From NCBI GenBank assembly GCA_963838795.1, contig CAWISL010000018.1:124001-188000 (forward strand): a stretch of 64,000 bases of DNA, written 5' to 3'. Below, piece by piece: positions 32,446-40,489 of the stretch. The notes under the pieces were generated by a model that saw only the letters and a list, made by a program, of their open reading frames with translations, was not told the origin of the DNA and did no database searches. A program made the position numbers and the translations under genes. The stretch is from JAIBJN01 sp963838795. Its GTDB lineage: Bacteria > Actinomycetota > Thermoleophilia > Gaiellales > Gaiellaceae. Numbering within the stretch: the stretch's first letter is position 1; each line of letters starts with the position of its first letter.

Positions 32446-33537
32446 GTGCGAAGATCCGCACTCGCGCTGGCGCTCGCGCTCGTCGCCGCCTGCGGGGGCG
32501 AGGAGCCCGCCTCGACACCCGCGCTCCCCACGTCGACGGTGCCGTTGCGGCTCGTCGAGGTCGGCTCCGGATTCACCTCGCCCCTGCAGGTCGTCGCCGG
32601 CCCGGAGCCGGGAACGCTCTTCGTCGTCGAGCAGGAGGGCGCCGTCCTCATCCTCCGGGGCGCGGCCGTCGAGCCTGAACCGCTTGTCGACGTCGGCGCC
32701 GACGTCACCGCCGGCGGCGAGCAGGGCCTCCTCGCCCTCGCCCTGCATCCGGGCTTTCCGGACGACCCGCGCTTCTACCTTCACTACTCGAACCTCGACG
32801 GGGACACGCGGGTGGTCGAGTACCGGGCTGGCCAGGCAGGCGCCGAACGGGTACGGGAGCTCCTCGCCGTCGCGCAGCCGTACCCGAACCACAACGGCGG
32901 CCAGCTCGCGTTCGGTCCGGACGGGCTCCTCTACCTGGGCCTCGGCGACGGTGGCGCCGCGTTCGATCCCGAGGGGCGCTCGCAGGATCTCCGCTCGCGG
33001 CTCGGCAAGCTGCTGCGACTCGACGTCGACCGGGCCGACGCCGACTGGGAGATGGTCGCGAACGGCCTCCGGAACCCGTGGCGCTTCTCGTTCGACCGCG
33101 CGACAGGAGACCTCTACATCGGCGACGTCGGCCAGGACCGCTGGGAGGAGGTCGACTACGTCCCGAGCGGCGCGGAGTGGCCGCTCAACTTCGGCTGGGA
33201 CGTCTTCGAGGGGGACGAGCGGGTCGAGGACGGGGAGCTCGTGGGTGACGGCGAGCTCGTGGGCCCGATCGCGACCTACGCCCACGACGTCGGCTGCTCG
33301 ATCACCGGCGGCTTCGTCTACCGGGGCTCCGACGTTCCAGCCCTCCGCGGCCGGTATCTCTACGGCGACTACTGCTCGGGGGCAATCTGGAGCCTGCGCG
33401 TCGCGGACGGCGAGGCGACCGAGTTGCGGCGGGAGCAGGTCACCCTTCCCCTCCTCTCCTCGTTCGGCGAGGACGTGGACGGGGAGCTCTACCTCGTCTC
33501 GCAGGCCGGCTCGGTCTACCGGCTGGCCGCCGGCTGA
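32446..33537 (+). CDS. PQQ-type sugar dehydrogenase lipoprotein
   Basis: 363 residues of the glucose/sorbosone dehydrogenase family, a six-bladed beta propeller. N-terminal lipobox VAAC (LALALALVAACGG) suggests a lipoprotein exported outside. Visible family marks are VVEQEGAVLILRG, GEQGLLALALHPGF, YPNHNGGQLAFGPDGLLYLGLGDGG, GLRNPWRFSFDRATGDLYIGDVGQDRWEEVD and the late SITGGFVYRG. Members oxidise aldose sugars, usually with pyrroloquinoline quinone; the actual substrate is open. It is not in an operon with a PQQ synthesis gene here. Confidence 0.9.
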   Translation: MRRSALALALALVAACGGEEPASTPALPTSTVPLRLVEVGSGFTSPLQVVAGPEPGTLFVVEQEGAVLILRGAAVEPEPLVDVGADVTAGGEQGLLALALHPGFPDDPRFYLHYSNLDGDTRVVEYRAGQAGAERVRELLAVAQPYPNHNGGQLAFGPDGLLYLGLGDGGAAFDPEGRSQDLRSRLGKLLRLDVDRADADWEMVANGLRNPWRFSFDRATGDLYIGDVGQDRWEEVDYVPSGAEWPLNFGWDVFEGDERVEDGELVGDGELVGPIATYAHDVGCSITGGFVYRGSDVPALRGRYLYGDYCSGAIWSLRVADGEATELRREQVTLPLLSSFGEDVDGELYLVSQAGSVYRLAAG

Positions 33538-33623
33538 GGCGCCGCTGGACGCGCTCGGCGCGCGGCGAGTAGAATACGGCGGAAGTTATCGCCTTCTAGT
33601 CGGAAACTACTCAGGAGACACGC

Positions 33624-34955
33624 TTGGAGATCGCCGCCCCGCTCCGCCCGCGGCGTGACGTCGAGGACGTCCTGCGCGAAAGCGGATTCACCAGCTTCCA
33701 CCGAAGGGCGGTGCTCGTCACCGGCGCGGCCTGGACGTTCGTCGCCATGGAGATCCTGATCGTGGGGTTCACCGTCCCGGTGTTCACCTCGATCTGGGAC
33801 CTGTCGGGCAGCATGGCCGGCTGGATCGCGGCCTCCGCGCTCGCGGGGTCGCTGGTCGGCGCCCTCGTGCTCGGACGCCTGTCGGATCGCATCGGCCGCC
33901 GGCGCATCTTCCAGGCGTCGATTCTCTGGTACGCCGTCTTCACGGCGCTGACGGCGCTCGCCTGGGGGCCGTGGGCGCTTTCGGGCTTCCGCTTCCTCGC
34001 GGGGATCGGGCTCGGCGGCGTCCTCGTCGTCGACCCCTCGCTCCTCGCCGAGTACCTCCCGCCCCAGCGTCGCGGGCGATTCCTCGTCCTGCTCGATCTC
34101 TTCTGGCCCGTGGGACTGCTCCTCGCCACCGGGCTCTCCTGGATCTTCCTCGACCAGATCGGCGGCGACAACGGCTGGCGCTACCTCTTCCTCGCCGCCG
34201 CCTTCCCCGCGTTCCTCGCGTTCGTCGCACGGCTGACGCTCCCGGAGAGCCCCTACTACTTGGCGCGGTCCGGCCGCGTCGAGGAAGCAGCCGGCGTTCT
34301 CTCGCGGATCGCCGGCAGGAAGGTGGACGCGGCCGAGATCGAGGCGCCGAGCGAGCCTCGCGCCTCGATCCGAGAGCTCGTCTCGGAGCGGCTGCGCTCG
34401 CCCACCGCCCTCGTCCTGGTCGTCTGGACGGCACTGAACATCTCCTACTACGGCCTGTTCCTCTGGCTGCCGTTCGTCCTCCAGGGCGAGGAGCGGTTCA
34501 CGGTCAACGTCTACCTCCTCCTCGCGCTGTCGGCCCTCTCGCAGTTCCCCGGCTATGTCGCGGCCCTCTGGCTCGTGGAGCGGATCGGTCGCAAGCTCAC
34601 GCTCGCGTCGTTCCTCTGCCTGGGCGGCGCCTCCGCGTACGCGTTCGCGGTCGCGGAATCCGCGCCCGTCTACGTCGCCTCGCTCTTCTTCGTCGGCTTC
34701 TTCAACCTGGGCGCCTGGGGCGCCGTCTACCCCTTCACCGCCGAGCTCTTCCCCACGCGCCTGCGCTCTACCGCCTTCGGAATCGCCGAGGGTGTGGGCA
34801 AGGGCGCGGCGATCGGAGCTCCGTACCTGTTCGGCGCCCTGATCGACTGGACGGGGGACACGGTCTGGTCGCTGACCTTCGTGGCGCTCGTCATGGTCGC
34901 CGGCGGCCTCCTGACGCTCCTTGGCCGGGAGACGCGCGGGGCGCGGCTCAGCTAA
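33624..34955 (+). CDS. MFS sugar/organic-acid transporter
   Basis: 443 residues with about 12 helices. Loop motif GRLSDRIGRRRIF (about residues 80-92) and LPESPYYLARSG before the central loop match the sugar porter or organic-anion transporter subgroups. The start is probably TTG 33624, because AGGAG lies eight bases upstream; no better ATG or GTG exists nearby. The end overlaps the convergent HxlR gene by eight bases. Substrate unknown; neighbouring PQQ-type sugar dehydrogenase makes a sugar plausible, but this is inference. Confidence 0.87.
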   Translation: MEIAAPLRPRRDVEDVLRESGFTSFHRRAVLVTGAAWTFVAMEILIVGFTVPVFTSIWDLSGSMAGWIAASALAGSLVGALVLGRLSDRIGRRRIFQASILWYAVFTALTALAWGPWALSGFRFLAGIGLGGVLVVDPSLLAEYLPPQRRGRFLVLLDLFWPVGLLLATGLSWIFLDQIGGDNGWRYLFLAAAFPAFLAFVARLTLPESPYYLARSGRVEEAAGVLSRIAGRKVDAAEIEAPSEPRASIRELVSERLRSPTALVLVVWTALNISYYGLFLWLPFVLQGEERFTVNVYLLLALSALSQFPGYVAALWLVERIGRKLTLASFLCLGGASAYAFAVAESAPVYVASLFFVGFFNLGAWGAVYPFTAELFPTRLRSTAFGIAEGVGKGAAIGAPYLFGALIDWTGDTVWSLTFVALVMVAGGLLTLLGRETRGARLS

Positions 34956-35601
34956 AGCGGAAGAGCTCGACGAAGCGCGGGACCTCGGCAGGGTCGCCCG
35001 CGGCCACCGTGAGCGCTCCCTGGTCGAGCTGGCCGGCCAGCACGCCCATCAGGACGTCGTCGTCAGCTTCGAGCACGAGCTCGGCGGCCACCGCCGCGCC
35101 CGGGGCGACCTCGAGCGCTCCGTCGGCGACCGCGAGCCGGAACGGGCCGTCGCGCAGCCGCAGCTCGTACGCGCGCGAGAGCCCCGCGGCCTGCTCTCGG
35201 TGGAAGAACGCCTTCAGGGCGAGCGCGAGCCAGCTCGAGCGAAGCACCTGCTGGCTGTCGCGGGGGCCGAGCGTGGCCGCTCCCCAGCGTCCGAGGGCCG
35301 CGACGGCCGTCTCCAGGCCGCGCCCATGCTCGGTCAGCTCGTAGACCGAGGCGGCAGCGGGCGGCGGGAGCCTCGTCCGGACGACGACACCCGCCCGCTC
35401 GAGCTGGCGGAGCCTGGTGGCGAGGACGTTCGTGCTCACGCCCGGAAGGCCGTCGAGAAGATCGGTGAAGCGCTTCGGGGCGAGCAGGAGCTCGCGGACG
35501 ACCAGGAGCGCCCACCGCTCGCCGACGAGGTCGAGCGCTCTCGCGAGGCCGCAGTACTGACCGTAGGTCCGGTCGCCCGTTGCCGCGCTCACGCTCACCA
35601 C
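34948..35601 (-). CDS. HxlR-type regulator fused to SCP2 domain
   Basis: 217 residues. The N-terminal winged helix reads YGQYCGLARALDLVGERWALLVVRELLLAPKRFTDLLDGLPGVSTNVLATRLRQLERAGVV (HxlR family; the conserved C in the first helix can be a redox sensor). A C-terminal SCP2-like sterol-carrier domain follows (AFFHREQAAGLSRAYELRLRDGPFRLAVADG). Such fusions control neighbouring genes, here the divergent VOC gene 83 bases away. Several GTG codons compete for the start (35622, 35601, 35598, 35592); 35601 is a compromise. Confidence 0.85.
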   Translation of the reverse strand: MVSVSAATGDRTYGQYCGLARALDLVGERWALLVVRELLLAPKRFTDLLDGLPGVSTNVLATRLRQLERAGVVVRTRLPPPAAASVYELTEHGRGLETAVAALGRWGAATLGPRDSQQVLRSSWLALALKAFFHREQAAGLSRAYELRLRDGPFRLAVADGALEVAPGAAVAAELVLEADDDVLMGVLAGQLDQGALTVAAGDPAEVPRFVELFRFS

Positions 35602-35683
35602 TTCGTAATCAGAATTCGACACTTGCTTTTCCGAAGTATGCCGGATAGCGTGGCCGCGAAAGCAACGGAAGGAGGACGGTGAG

Positions 35684-36442
35684 ATGAGCACCGTCGAAAC
35701 AGCGGTCGGCCGCTTCGTGTGGCACGACCACATGTCAGGGGACCCGGAAGCGGCGCGCGCGTTCTACGCCGACCTGCTCGGGTGGGACTTCGAGGTCTGG
35801 AAGGCCGGCGAGTGGGACTACCCGATGATCAAGGTGAACGACACGACGCACGGCGGCTTCGGGCCCGCTCAGGGTGGCGCGCCGCCCCACTGGCTCGGCC
35901 ACGTGCTCGTCGATGACGTCGACGCGGCCGCGGGCCGTGTCACCGCTGCGGGCGGCACGATCGTCGCCGAGCCGATGGATATCCCCGAGGTCGGGCGCAT
36001 GGTCGTCGTGACCGACCCGCAGGGAGCGGTCGTGTCGCTCTACTCCCCGAGCGGCGAGCTGACGCCTTCTGAGGGCGTGTTCGTCTGGGACGAGCTCGTG
36101 ACCACGGACGTCGAGGGCGCCAAGCGCTTCTACGGCGAGGTCGTCGGCTGGGAGGCCCGCGACGCGGACATGGGCAACAACTTCGTCTACACGGTCTTCA
36201 GCTCGGGCGGAAACGACCGCGCCGGGTGCATGCCCCAGCCGCCGGGTGCGGAGGGAGCTCCGCCTGCCTGGCTGACCTACCTCGGCACGGGCGACGTCGA
36301 CGGGACGCTGGAGAAGGCCAAGAGCCTCGGCACGACGACGGTCTACATGGAGCCCACCGACGTGCCGACGGTCGGGCGCCTGGCCGTCTTCGTCGATCCC
36401 GCCGGCGCCGCGGTCGGCCTGTTCGACCCGGAAGCGCAGTAA
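35684..36442 (+). CDS. Double VOC (glyoxalase/dioxygenase-like) protein
   Basis: 252 residues made of two VOC modules: the first opens GRFVWHDHMSGDPEAARAFYADLLGW, the second FVWDELVTTDVEGAKRFYGEVVGWE. Each has the beta-alpha-beta-beta-beta pattern and ends with FVDPAGAAVGLF-like strands. VOC proteins bind a metal and act as glyoxalases, dioxygenases or antibiotic-binding proteins; the substrate is not visible. A strong SD (GGAAGGAGG) precedes the ATG. It is divergent from the HxlR-SCP2 regulator, its probable controller. Confidence 0.9.
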   Translation: MSTVETAVGRFVWHDHMSGDPEAARAFYADLLGWDFEVWKAGEWDYPMIKVNDTTHGGFGPAQGGAPPHWLGHVLVDDVDAAAGRVTAAGGTIVAEPMDIPEVGRMVVVTDPQGAVVSLYSPSGELTPSEGVFVWDELVTTDVEGAKRFYGEVVGWEARDADMGNNFVYTVFSSGGNDRAGCMPQPPGAEGAPPAWLTYLGTGDVDGTLEKAKSLGTTTVYMEPTDVPTVGRLAVFVDPAGAAVGLFDPEAQ

Positions 36443-36520
36443 CCGGCTTTCCCGACGAGGAGCGGGGCACCGGGCCCCGCTCCTCCCGGCCGCCCACCCC
36501 GGTATTCTCCAGATCGACAC

Positions 36521-36673
36521 ATGGGCGGCCTGTTCGCGTACCTGGACCCGGGCTCCGGGTCGATGATCCTTCAGGCGATCGTCGGCGGCGTCGCCGCGGT
36601 CGCGGTTGCGAGCAAGTTCTACTGGCGACGGTTCCTGGGGTTCCTCGGCATCCGGAAGAGGGACGACTCGTAG
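36521..36673 (+). CDS. 50-aa membrane peptide with YLDPGSGSM motif
   Basis: A 50-codon ATG frame that begins MGGLFAYLDPGSGSMILQAIV. I recognise the YLDPGSGSxxxQxxxGG pattern as a small protein type found near envelope polysaccharide or phosphoglycerol-transferase genes in many phyla; that is recalled knowledge, not searched. One membrane helix (about 16-31) ends in a basic patch (KFYWRRFLGFLGIRKR). A TATTCT box ends 12 bases before the ATG. It is directly followed by a methyltransferase and a membrane phosphatase-type enzyme that may form a unit with it. Confidence 0.8.
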   Translation: MGGLFAYLDPGSGSMILQAIVGGVAAVAVASKFYWRRFLGFLGIRKRDDS

Positions 36674-36747
36674 CGGACGCCGGGCCCCGGGTCGAGCGAG
36701 GCTCGTTCCGCGACCCGGACAGCCACGTCTTCTACGCCGAAGGGGAG

Positions 36748-38079
36748 GTGCGCCGCGCGCTTTCCGAGCGCGGGCTCGCCGACTGGGAGGCGCTTGCGGC
36801 CAGCGGGTTCTTCCGGGACGGCGTCGCGGCCGGCCGGCTCGTCGCCACCGAGAGGGTCGCAGAGCCGGACGGCCTGCCGGCCGAGCTCGACGCCGAGGAC
36901 GTCGCGGCCGTCCTCCGGCACGAGCGGATTCCGGTGGTCTCCTATCCGTACGAGTGGCCGTTCGGGATGCTCCAGGACGCGGCCCTGCTCGAGCTCGACC
37001 TGCTGCTCGCCGCGCTCGAGGAGGGCCTCGTCCTCAAGGACGCTTCGCCCTACAACGTGCAGTGGCGCGGGTCGAAGCCGGTCTTCGTGGACGTCGGCTC
37101 GTTCGAGCGGATGCGTGAGGGCGAGCCCTGGGCCGGCTATCGCCAGTTCTGCATGCTCGTCCTCTACCCGCTCATGCTCCAGGCCTACAAGAACGTGCGG
37201 TTCCAGCCGTGGCTCCGCGGCTCCCTCGAGGGCATCGAGCCTGCGCAGATGCGCGAGCTCCTGGGCCTCCGCGACCGCTTCCGCCGCGGTGTCCTGACCA
37301 ACATCGTCCTCCACGCCCGGCTCGAGGGGCGGTACGCCGACCGGGATGTCAAGACCGACCTGAAGAGGGCCGGGTTCCACGCCGAGCTGATTCGCGCCAA
37401 CGCGCGGAAGCTCAGGAAGCTCGTCGACCGGCTGCGGTGGGAGCCCGGGCGGACGGCCTGGTCCAGCTACGGCGAGGCCAACCCGTACGGCGACGCCGAC
37501 GCCGCGGCCAAGGAAGCCTTCGTGCGAGAGTCGGCCGGGCTCCGACGCCGCCGGCTCATCTGGGATCTCGGCTGCAACGACGGGCGGTACACGCGGATCG
37601 CCGCCGCCGATGCCGACTACACCGTCGCGGTCGACGCGGACACGGCTGTCGTCGAGGCGCTGTACCGCGCCCTTCGCGCGGAGGGCTCGGAGACCATCCT
37701 CCCGCTAATCGGCAACCTTGCCGACCCCTCGCCGGGCCTCGGCTGGCGTGGTCAAGAACGCCGGCCGCTCGCCGAACGCGGCCGCCCCGAGCTGACGCTC
37801 TGCCTCGCGCTCGTCCACCACGTCTCGCTGTCGGGCAACGTCCCGGTCCGCGCCTTCCTCGACTTGCTGGCAGACCTCGGGACGGAGGTCGTGATCGAGT
37901 TCCCAACGCGCGACGACCCGATGGTGCGCCGGCTCCTCGACCGGAAGGGCCCGGGCGCGAATCCCGACTACGAGACTGACTCCTTCGAGCGCGCCCTCGA
38001 CGAGCGCTGGCGCGTCGAGCGCCGCGAGACCCTCCCCTCCGGCACGCGGATTCTCTACCGTGCGGCTCCGCCGGCCTGA
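36748..38079 (+). CDS. NoeA-like class I methyltransferase, start unclear
   Basis: About 443 residues from the first canonical start (GTG 36748), but protein-like sequence continues upstream in frame (ERGSFRDPDSHVFYAEGEV) to about 36673 without any ATG, GTG or TTG. The C-terminal half is a Rossmann methyltransferase with SAM motif I LIWDLGCNDGRYTRIAA; the N-terminal half resembles the NoeA-type proteins (PYNVQWRGSKPVFVDVGSFE). It probably methylates a surface glycan or lipid intermediate. Its end overlaps the next gene by 20 bases. Confidence 0.82.
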   Translation: MRRALSERGLADWEALAASGFFRDGVAAGRLVATERVAEPDGLPAELDAEDVAAVLRHERIPVVSYPYEWPFGMLQDAALLELDLLLAALEEGLVLKDASPYNVQWRGSKPVFVDVGSFERMREGEPWAGYRQFCMLVLYPLMLQAYKNVRFQPWLRGSLEGIEPAQMRELLGLRDRFRRGVLTNIVLHARLEGRYADRDVKTDLKRAGFHAELIRANARKLRKLVDRLRWEPGRTAWSSYGEANPYGDADAAAKEAFVRESAGLRRRRLIWDLGCNDGRYTRIAAADADYTVAVDADTAVVEALYRALRAEGSETILPLIGNLADPSPGLGWRGQERRPLAERGRPELTLCLALVHHVSLSGNVPVRAFLDLLADLGTEVVIEFPTRDDPMVRRLLDRKGPGANPDYETDSFERALDERWRVERRETLPSGTRILYRAAPPA

Positions 38080-40129
38080 TCCTCCCGGCTCGTACCGCTG
38101 GGCGGCGCTCCACCTCGCCGGCCTGTCGGCGCTCGCCATCGCACAGCCGCTCTTCGGCCTCCTCTCCCAGAACGTCGAGTTCTTCGCCGTGCGCGGCTCG
38201 ACCCGCTGGGACATCGTCCTCTTCGCCGTGGGCGTCGTCCTCCTGCCGCCCCTCCTCCTGCTCGGCCTCGAAGCGCTGGCCGGGCTCGCCGGCAGGCGAG
38301 CGGCGACCGTGCTCCACCTCGCCTTCCTCGCTGCGCTCGTTGGGCTTCTCGCACTCCAGGCACTCCGCGGCCTCGGCATCGGATCGACCGCGATCGCAGC
38401 GACGATCGGCGGTCTCGCCGCGCTCGTCTACGCCCGGGCGCGCGCGGCCCGGATGCTGCTGTCGGTCGTCGGGGCCGCACCGCTCCTCGTGCTCGTGCTC
38501 TTCCTCGCCTTCTCGCCCGTGTCCCGCCTCCTCGAGAGCCCGCCGCAGGTGCGCCTGGCGGAGGCGCCATCCGGAGCGCCGGTCGTCATGGTCGTCCTCG
38601 ACGAGCTACCCACGGTTTCCCTGCTCCGGGCAGACGGCGAGCTCGACGCGGTGCGGTACCCGAACTTCGCGCGGCTGGCGGAGGACGCGACCTGGTTTCG
38701 AAACGCCACGACGGTGCACGAGTGGACGACTGGCGCCGTGCCGCCGATGCTCACCGGACGGCGTCCGCACGGACTGCCCCTCTTCCTCGACCACCCCAAC
38801 AACCTCTTCACTCTCCTCGGCGGCGCGTACGACCTGAACGTCCACGAGTCGCAGACGCACCTCTGCCCACCCGAGCTCTGCGACCCGGAGCGAGAACCGC
38901 TTTCCGGGCGGGTCGGTTCGCTGCTCTCCGACCTGTCGATCGTCTACGGCCACCTCGTGCTCCCCGAGGACCTCGCCGACGAGCTGCCCTCGATCTCGAC
39001 GGCGTGGCGCGACTTCGGCGAGGGCGACGGACCGCAGGCGCTACTGGATGAGGGCCCGGCACAACCCGGCCAGCGCCCGCCTGCCTACACCGAGCGGGAC
39101 GCCGAGGTGCGGGCGTTCGTCGGCTCGCTCGGGGCCTCGGCGCGGCCCACCTTCTCCTTCTTCCACGTCCTCCTCCCCCACCACCCGTGGGAGTACCTGC
39201 CGGACGGGAAGATCTACGCATCCGGCCTCGGGTTCCAACCCGGGCTCGTGAACGAAGGCTGGGTCGGCGATCCGGAGCTCGCGATCCAGGCGCAGCAGCG
39301 CCACCTGCTCCAGGTCGGCTACACCGACCTCGCCCTCGGTCGCGTCCTCGACCGGCTGGAAGCCGCGGGTCTCTACGACGACTCGCTCGTGGTCGTGGTG
39401 GCGGACCACGGCGTCAGCTTCCGCCCGAGTGGGGAACGGCGGCGCGTCGAGCCGGGGAACCTGGAGGAGATCGCCTTCGTGCCGCTCTTCGTGAAGGCGC
39501 CTGGGCAGTCTCGCGGCGAGACCGTCGAGGGCCCGGCGCGGACGATCGACATCGTTCCGACGGTCGCCGACATGTTGGGCGTCCAGGTTCCGTGGGAGCT
39601 CGACGGGCGCTCGCTGCTCGAAGGGAACGGCGGCGACGGAGAGGTCCTTGTCGGCACCTCCTCCGGCGAGGTCGTCGAGGGCGATCTGACCGACCTCGTC
39701 GGACGGCTCGACGAGGTCCTCGCGCGTCAGGTCCAGCTCTTCGGCGAGGAGGACGACAGTCCTGGCCTCTTCGGCATCGGGCCGCGGCCCGAGCTCCTCG
39801 GCCTCCCCCCGAACGGTTTGGTCGCGGCGGCGACCGGCGGACCAACCTTCGAAAGCTATGGCACGAGCGACTACGACCCCGACTCGCCATTCGCTCCCGT
39901 CCGGGTCTACGGGCGCATCGACGGCGCGCCCGGCGGCCAGGACATCGCGATCGCGGTCAACGGCCGGATCGTCGCCGTGACCCGGAGCTTCGAGCACGAC
40001 GGCGAGACGCTGGTCTCCGCCGTCACGCCGCAGGACGCCTACGTCCCGGGCGCGAATAGCGTGCGGCTCTACGTCGTGACGGGCTCGGGTGACGACACCT
40101 CCCTCGAGGAGCTGCCGCCGGACGCTTGA
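38060..40129 (+). CDS. Membrane sulfatase / phosphoglycerol transferase-like protein
   Basis: 689 residues: five or so N-terminal membrane helices (about 15-160), then an extracytoplasmic alkaline-phosphatase-superfamily domain. Metal-binding features are VVMVVLDELP (first Asp), TTVHEWTTGAVPPMLTG with a Thr in the nucleophile region, FSFFHVLLPHHPWEY and VVVVADHGVSF. This layout is that of LtaS/OpgB-type transferases or sulfatases, which modify envelope glycans or phosphoglycerol polymers. GTG start inside the previous gene; likely translationally coupled. The C-terminal 130 residues are an extra beta-rich part. Confidence 0.85.
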   Translation: MRLRRPDPPGSYRWAALHLAGLSALAIAQPLFGLLSQNVEFFAVRGSTRWDIVLFAVGVVLLPPLLLLGLEALAGLAGRRAATVLHLAFLAALVGLLALQALRGLGIGSTAIAATIGGLAALVYARARAARMLLSVVGAAPLLVLVLFLAFSPVSRLLESPPQVRLAEAPSGAPVVMVVLDELPTVSLLRADGELDAVRYPNFARLAEDATWFRNATTVHEWTTGAVPPMLTGRRPHGLPLFLDHPNNLFTLLGGAYDLNVHESQTHLCPPELCDPEREPLSGRVGSLLSDLSIVYGHLVLPEDLADELPSISTAWRDFGEGDGPQALLDEGPAQPGQRPPAYTERDAEVRAFVGSLGASARPTFSFFHVLLPHHPWEYLPDGKIYASGLGFQPGLVNEGWVGDPELAIQAQQRHLLQVGYTDLALGRVLDRLEAAGLYDDSLVVVVADHGVSFRPSGERRRVEPGNLEEIAFVPLFVKAPGQSRGETVEGPARTIDIVPTVADMLGVQVPWELDGRSLLEGNGGDGEVLVGTSSGEVVEGDLTDLVGRLDEVLARQVQLFGEEDDSPGLFGIGPRPELLGLPPNGLVAAATGGPTFESYGTSDYDPDSPFAPVRVYGRIDGAPGGQDIAIAVNGRIVAVTRSFEHDGETLVSAVTPQDAYVPGANSVRLYVVTGSGDDTSLEELPPDA

Positions 40130-40169
40130 CATCGATCGCAGACGTGCTATATAGATAGCGTGTCTGCGA
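40126..40169 (+). promoter_or_regulatory. Strong promoter with palindromic operator for the XRE gene
   Basis: TTGACA (40126-40131) and TATATA or TATAGA (40148-40155), spacer 16-18. Over the -10 lies an inverted repeat TCGCAGAC ... GTCTGCGA (40136-40143 and 40162-40169) with an inner GCTAT/ATAGC sharing the same centre. This position fits repression by the encoded XRE protein. Confidence 0.85.
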
Positions 40170-40489
40170 TGAACAAGCTCACGAAGGACGAACGCCGCCA
40201 CATGATCGAGAGCTCGATCGAGCGGCTCCGGGAACGACTTGCGGGTGCCCAGGACGGCTGGCTCTTCGCCCAGATCGCCGAGCAGGTCGCCGAGCGCCGC
40301 CGCGACCTCGGTCTCTCCCAGGCCGAGCTCGCTGAGATCTGCGGCACCACGCAGTCCGCGATCGCCCGGCTCGAGTCCGGGGGCCGGCCGCCCCGGATCG
40401 ACACGCTGCTGAAGCTCGCGCACGCGCTCGACTGCGAGCTCGCCGTCGAGCTGCGGCCGCTCTCCTCCGGAGGAACGGAGGCGGCGTGA
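40169..40489 (+). CDS. XRE/HigA-type helix-turn-helix protein
   Basis: 106 residues from ATG 40169 (a GTG at 40160 would add three). Residues about 35-90 hold an HTH_XRE domain (LFAQIAEQVAERRRDLGLSQAELAEICGTTQSAIARLES). The head KDERRHMIESSIERLRERL and tail resemble HigA antitoxins, yet no HigB toxin lies beside it. The palindrome over its -10 box suggests autoregulation. Its stop overlaps the GTG of the large DUF2339 gene, so both are probably made together. Confidence 0.88.
   Translation: MNKLTKDERRHMIESSIERLRERLAGAQDGWLFAQIAEQVAERRRDLGLSQAELAEICGTTQSAIARLESGGRPPRIDTLLKLAHALDCELAVELRPLSSGGTEAA

Noticed and set aside
40160..40489. A HigBA toxin-antitoxin module
   Set aside because: Only the HigA-like part exists; neither neighbour resembles a HigB/RelE toxin.
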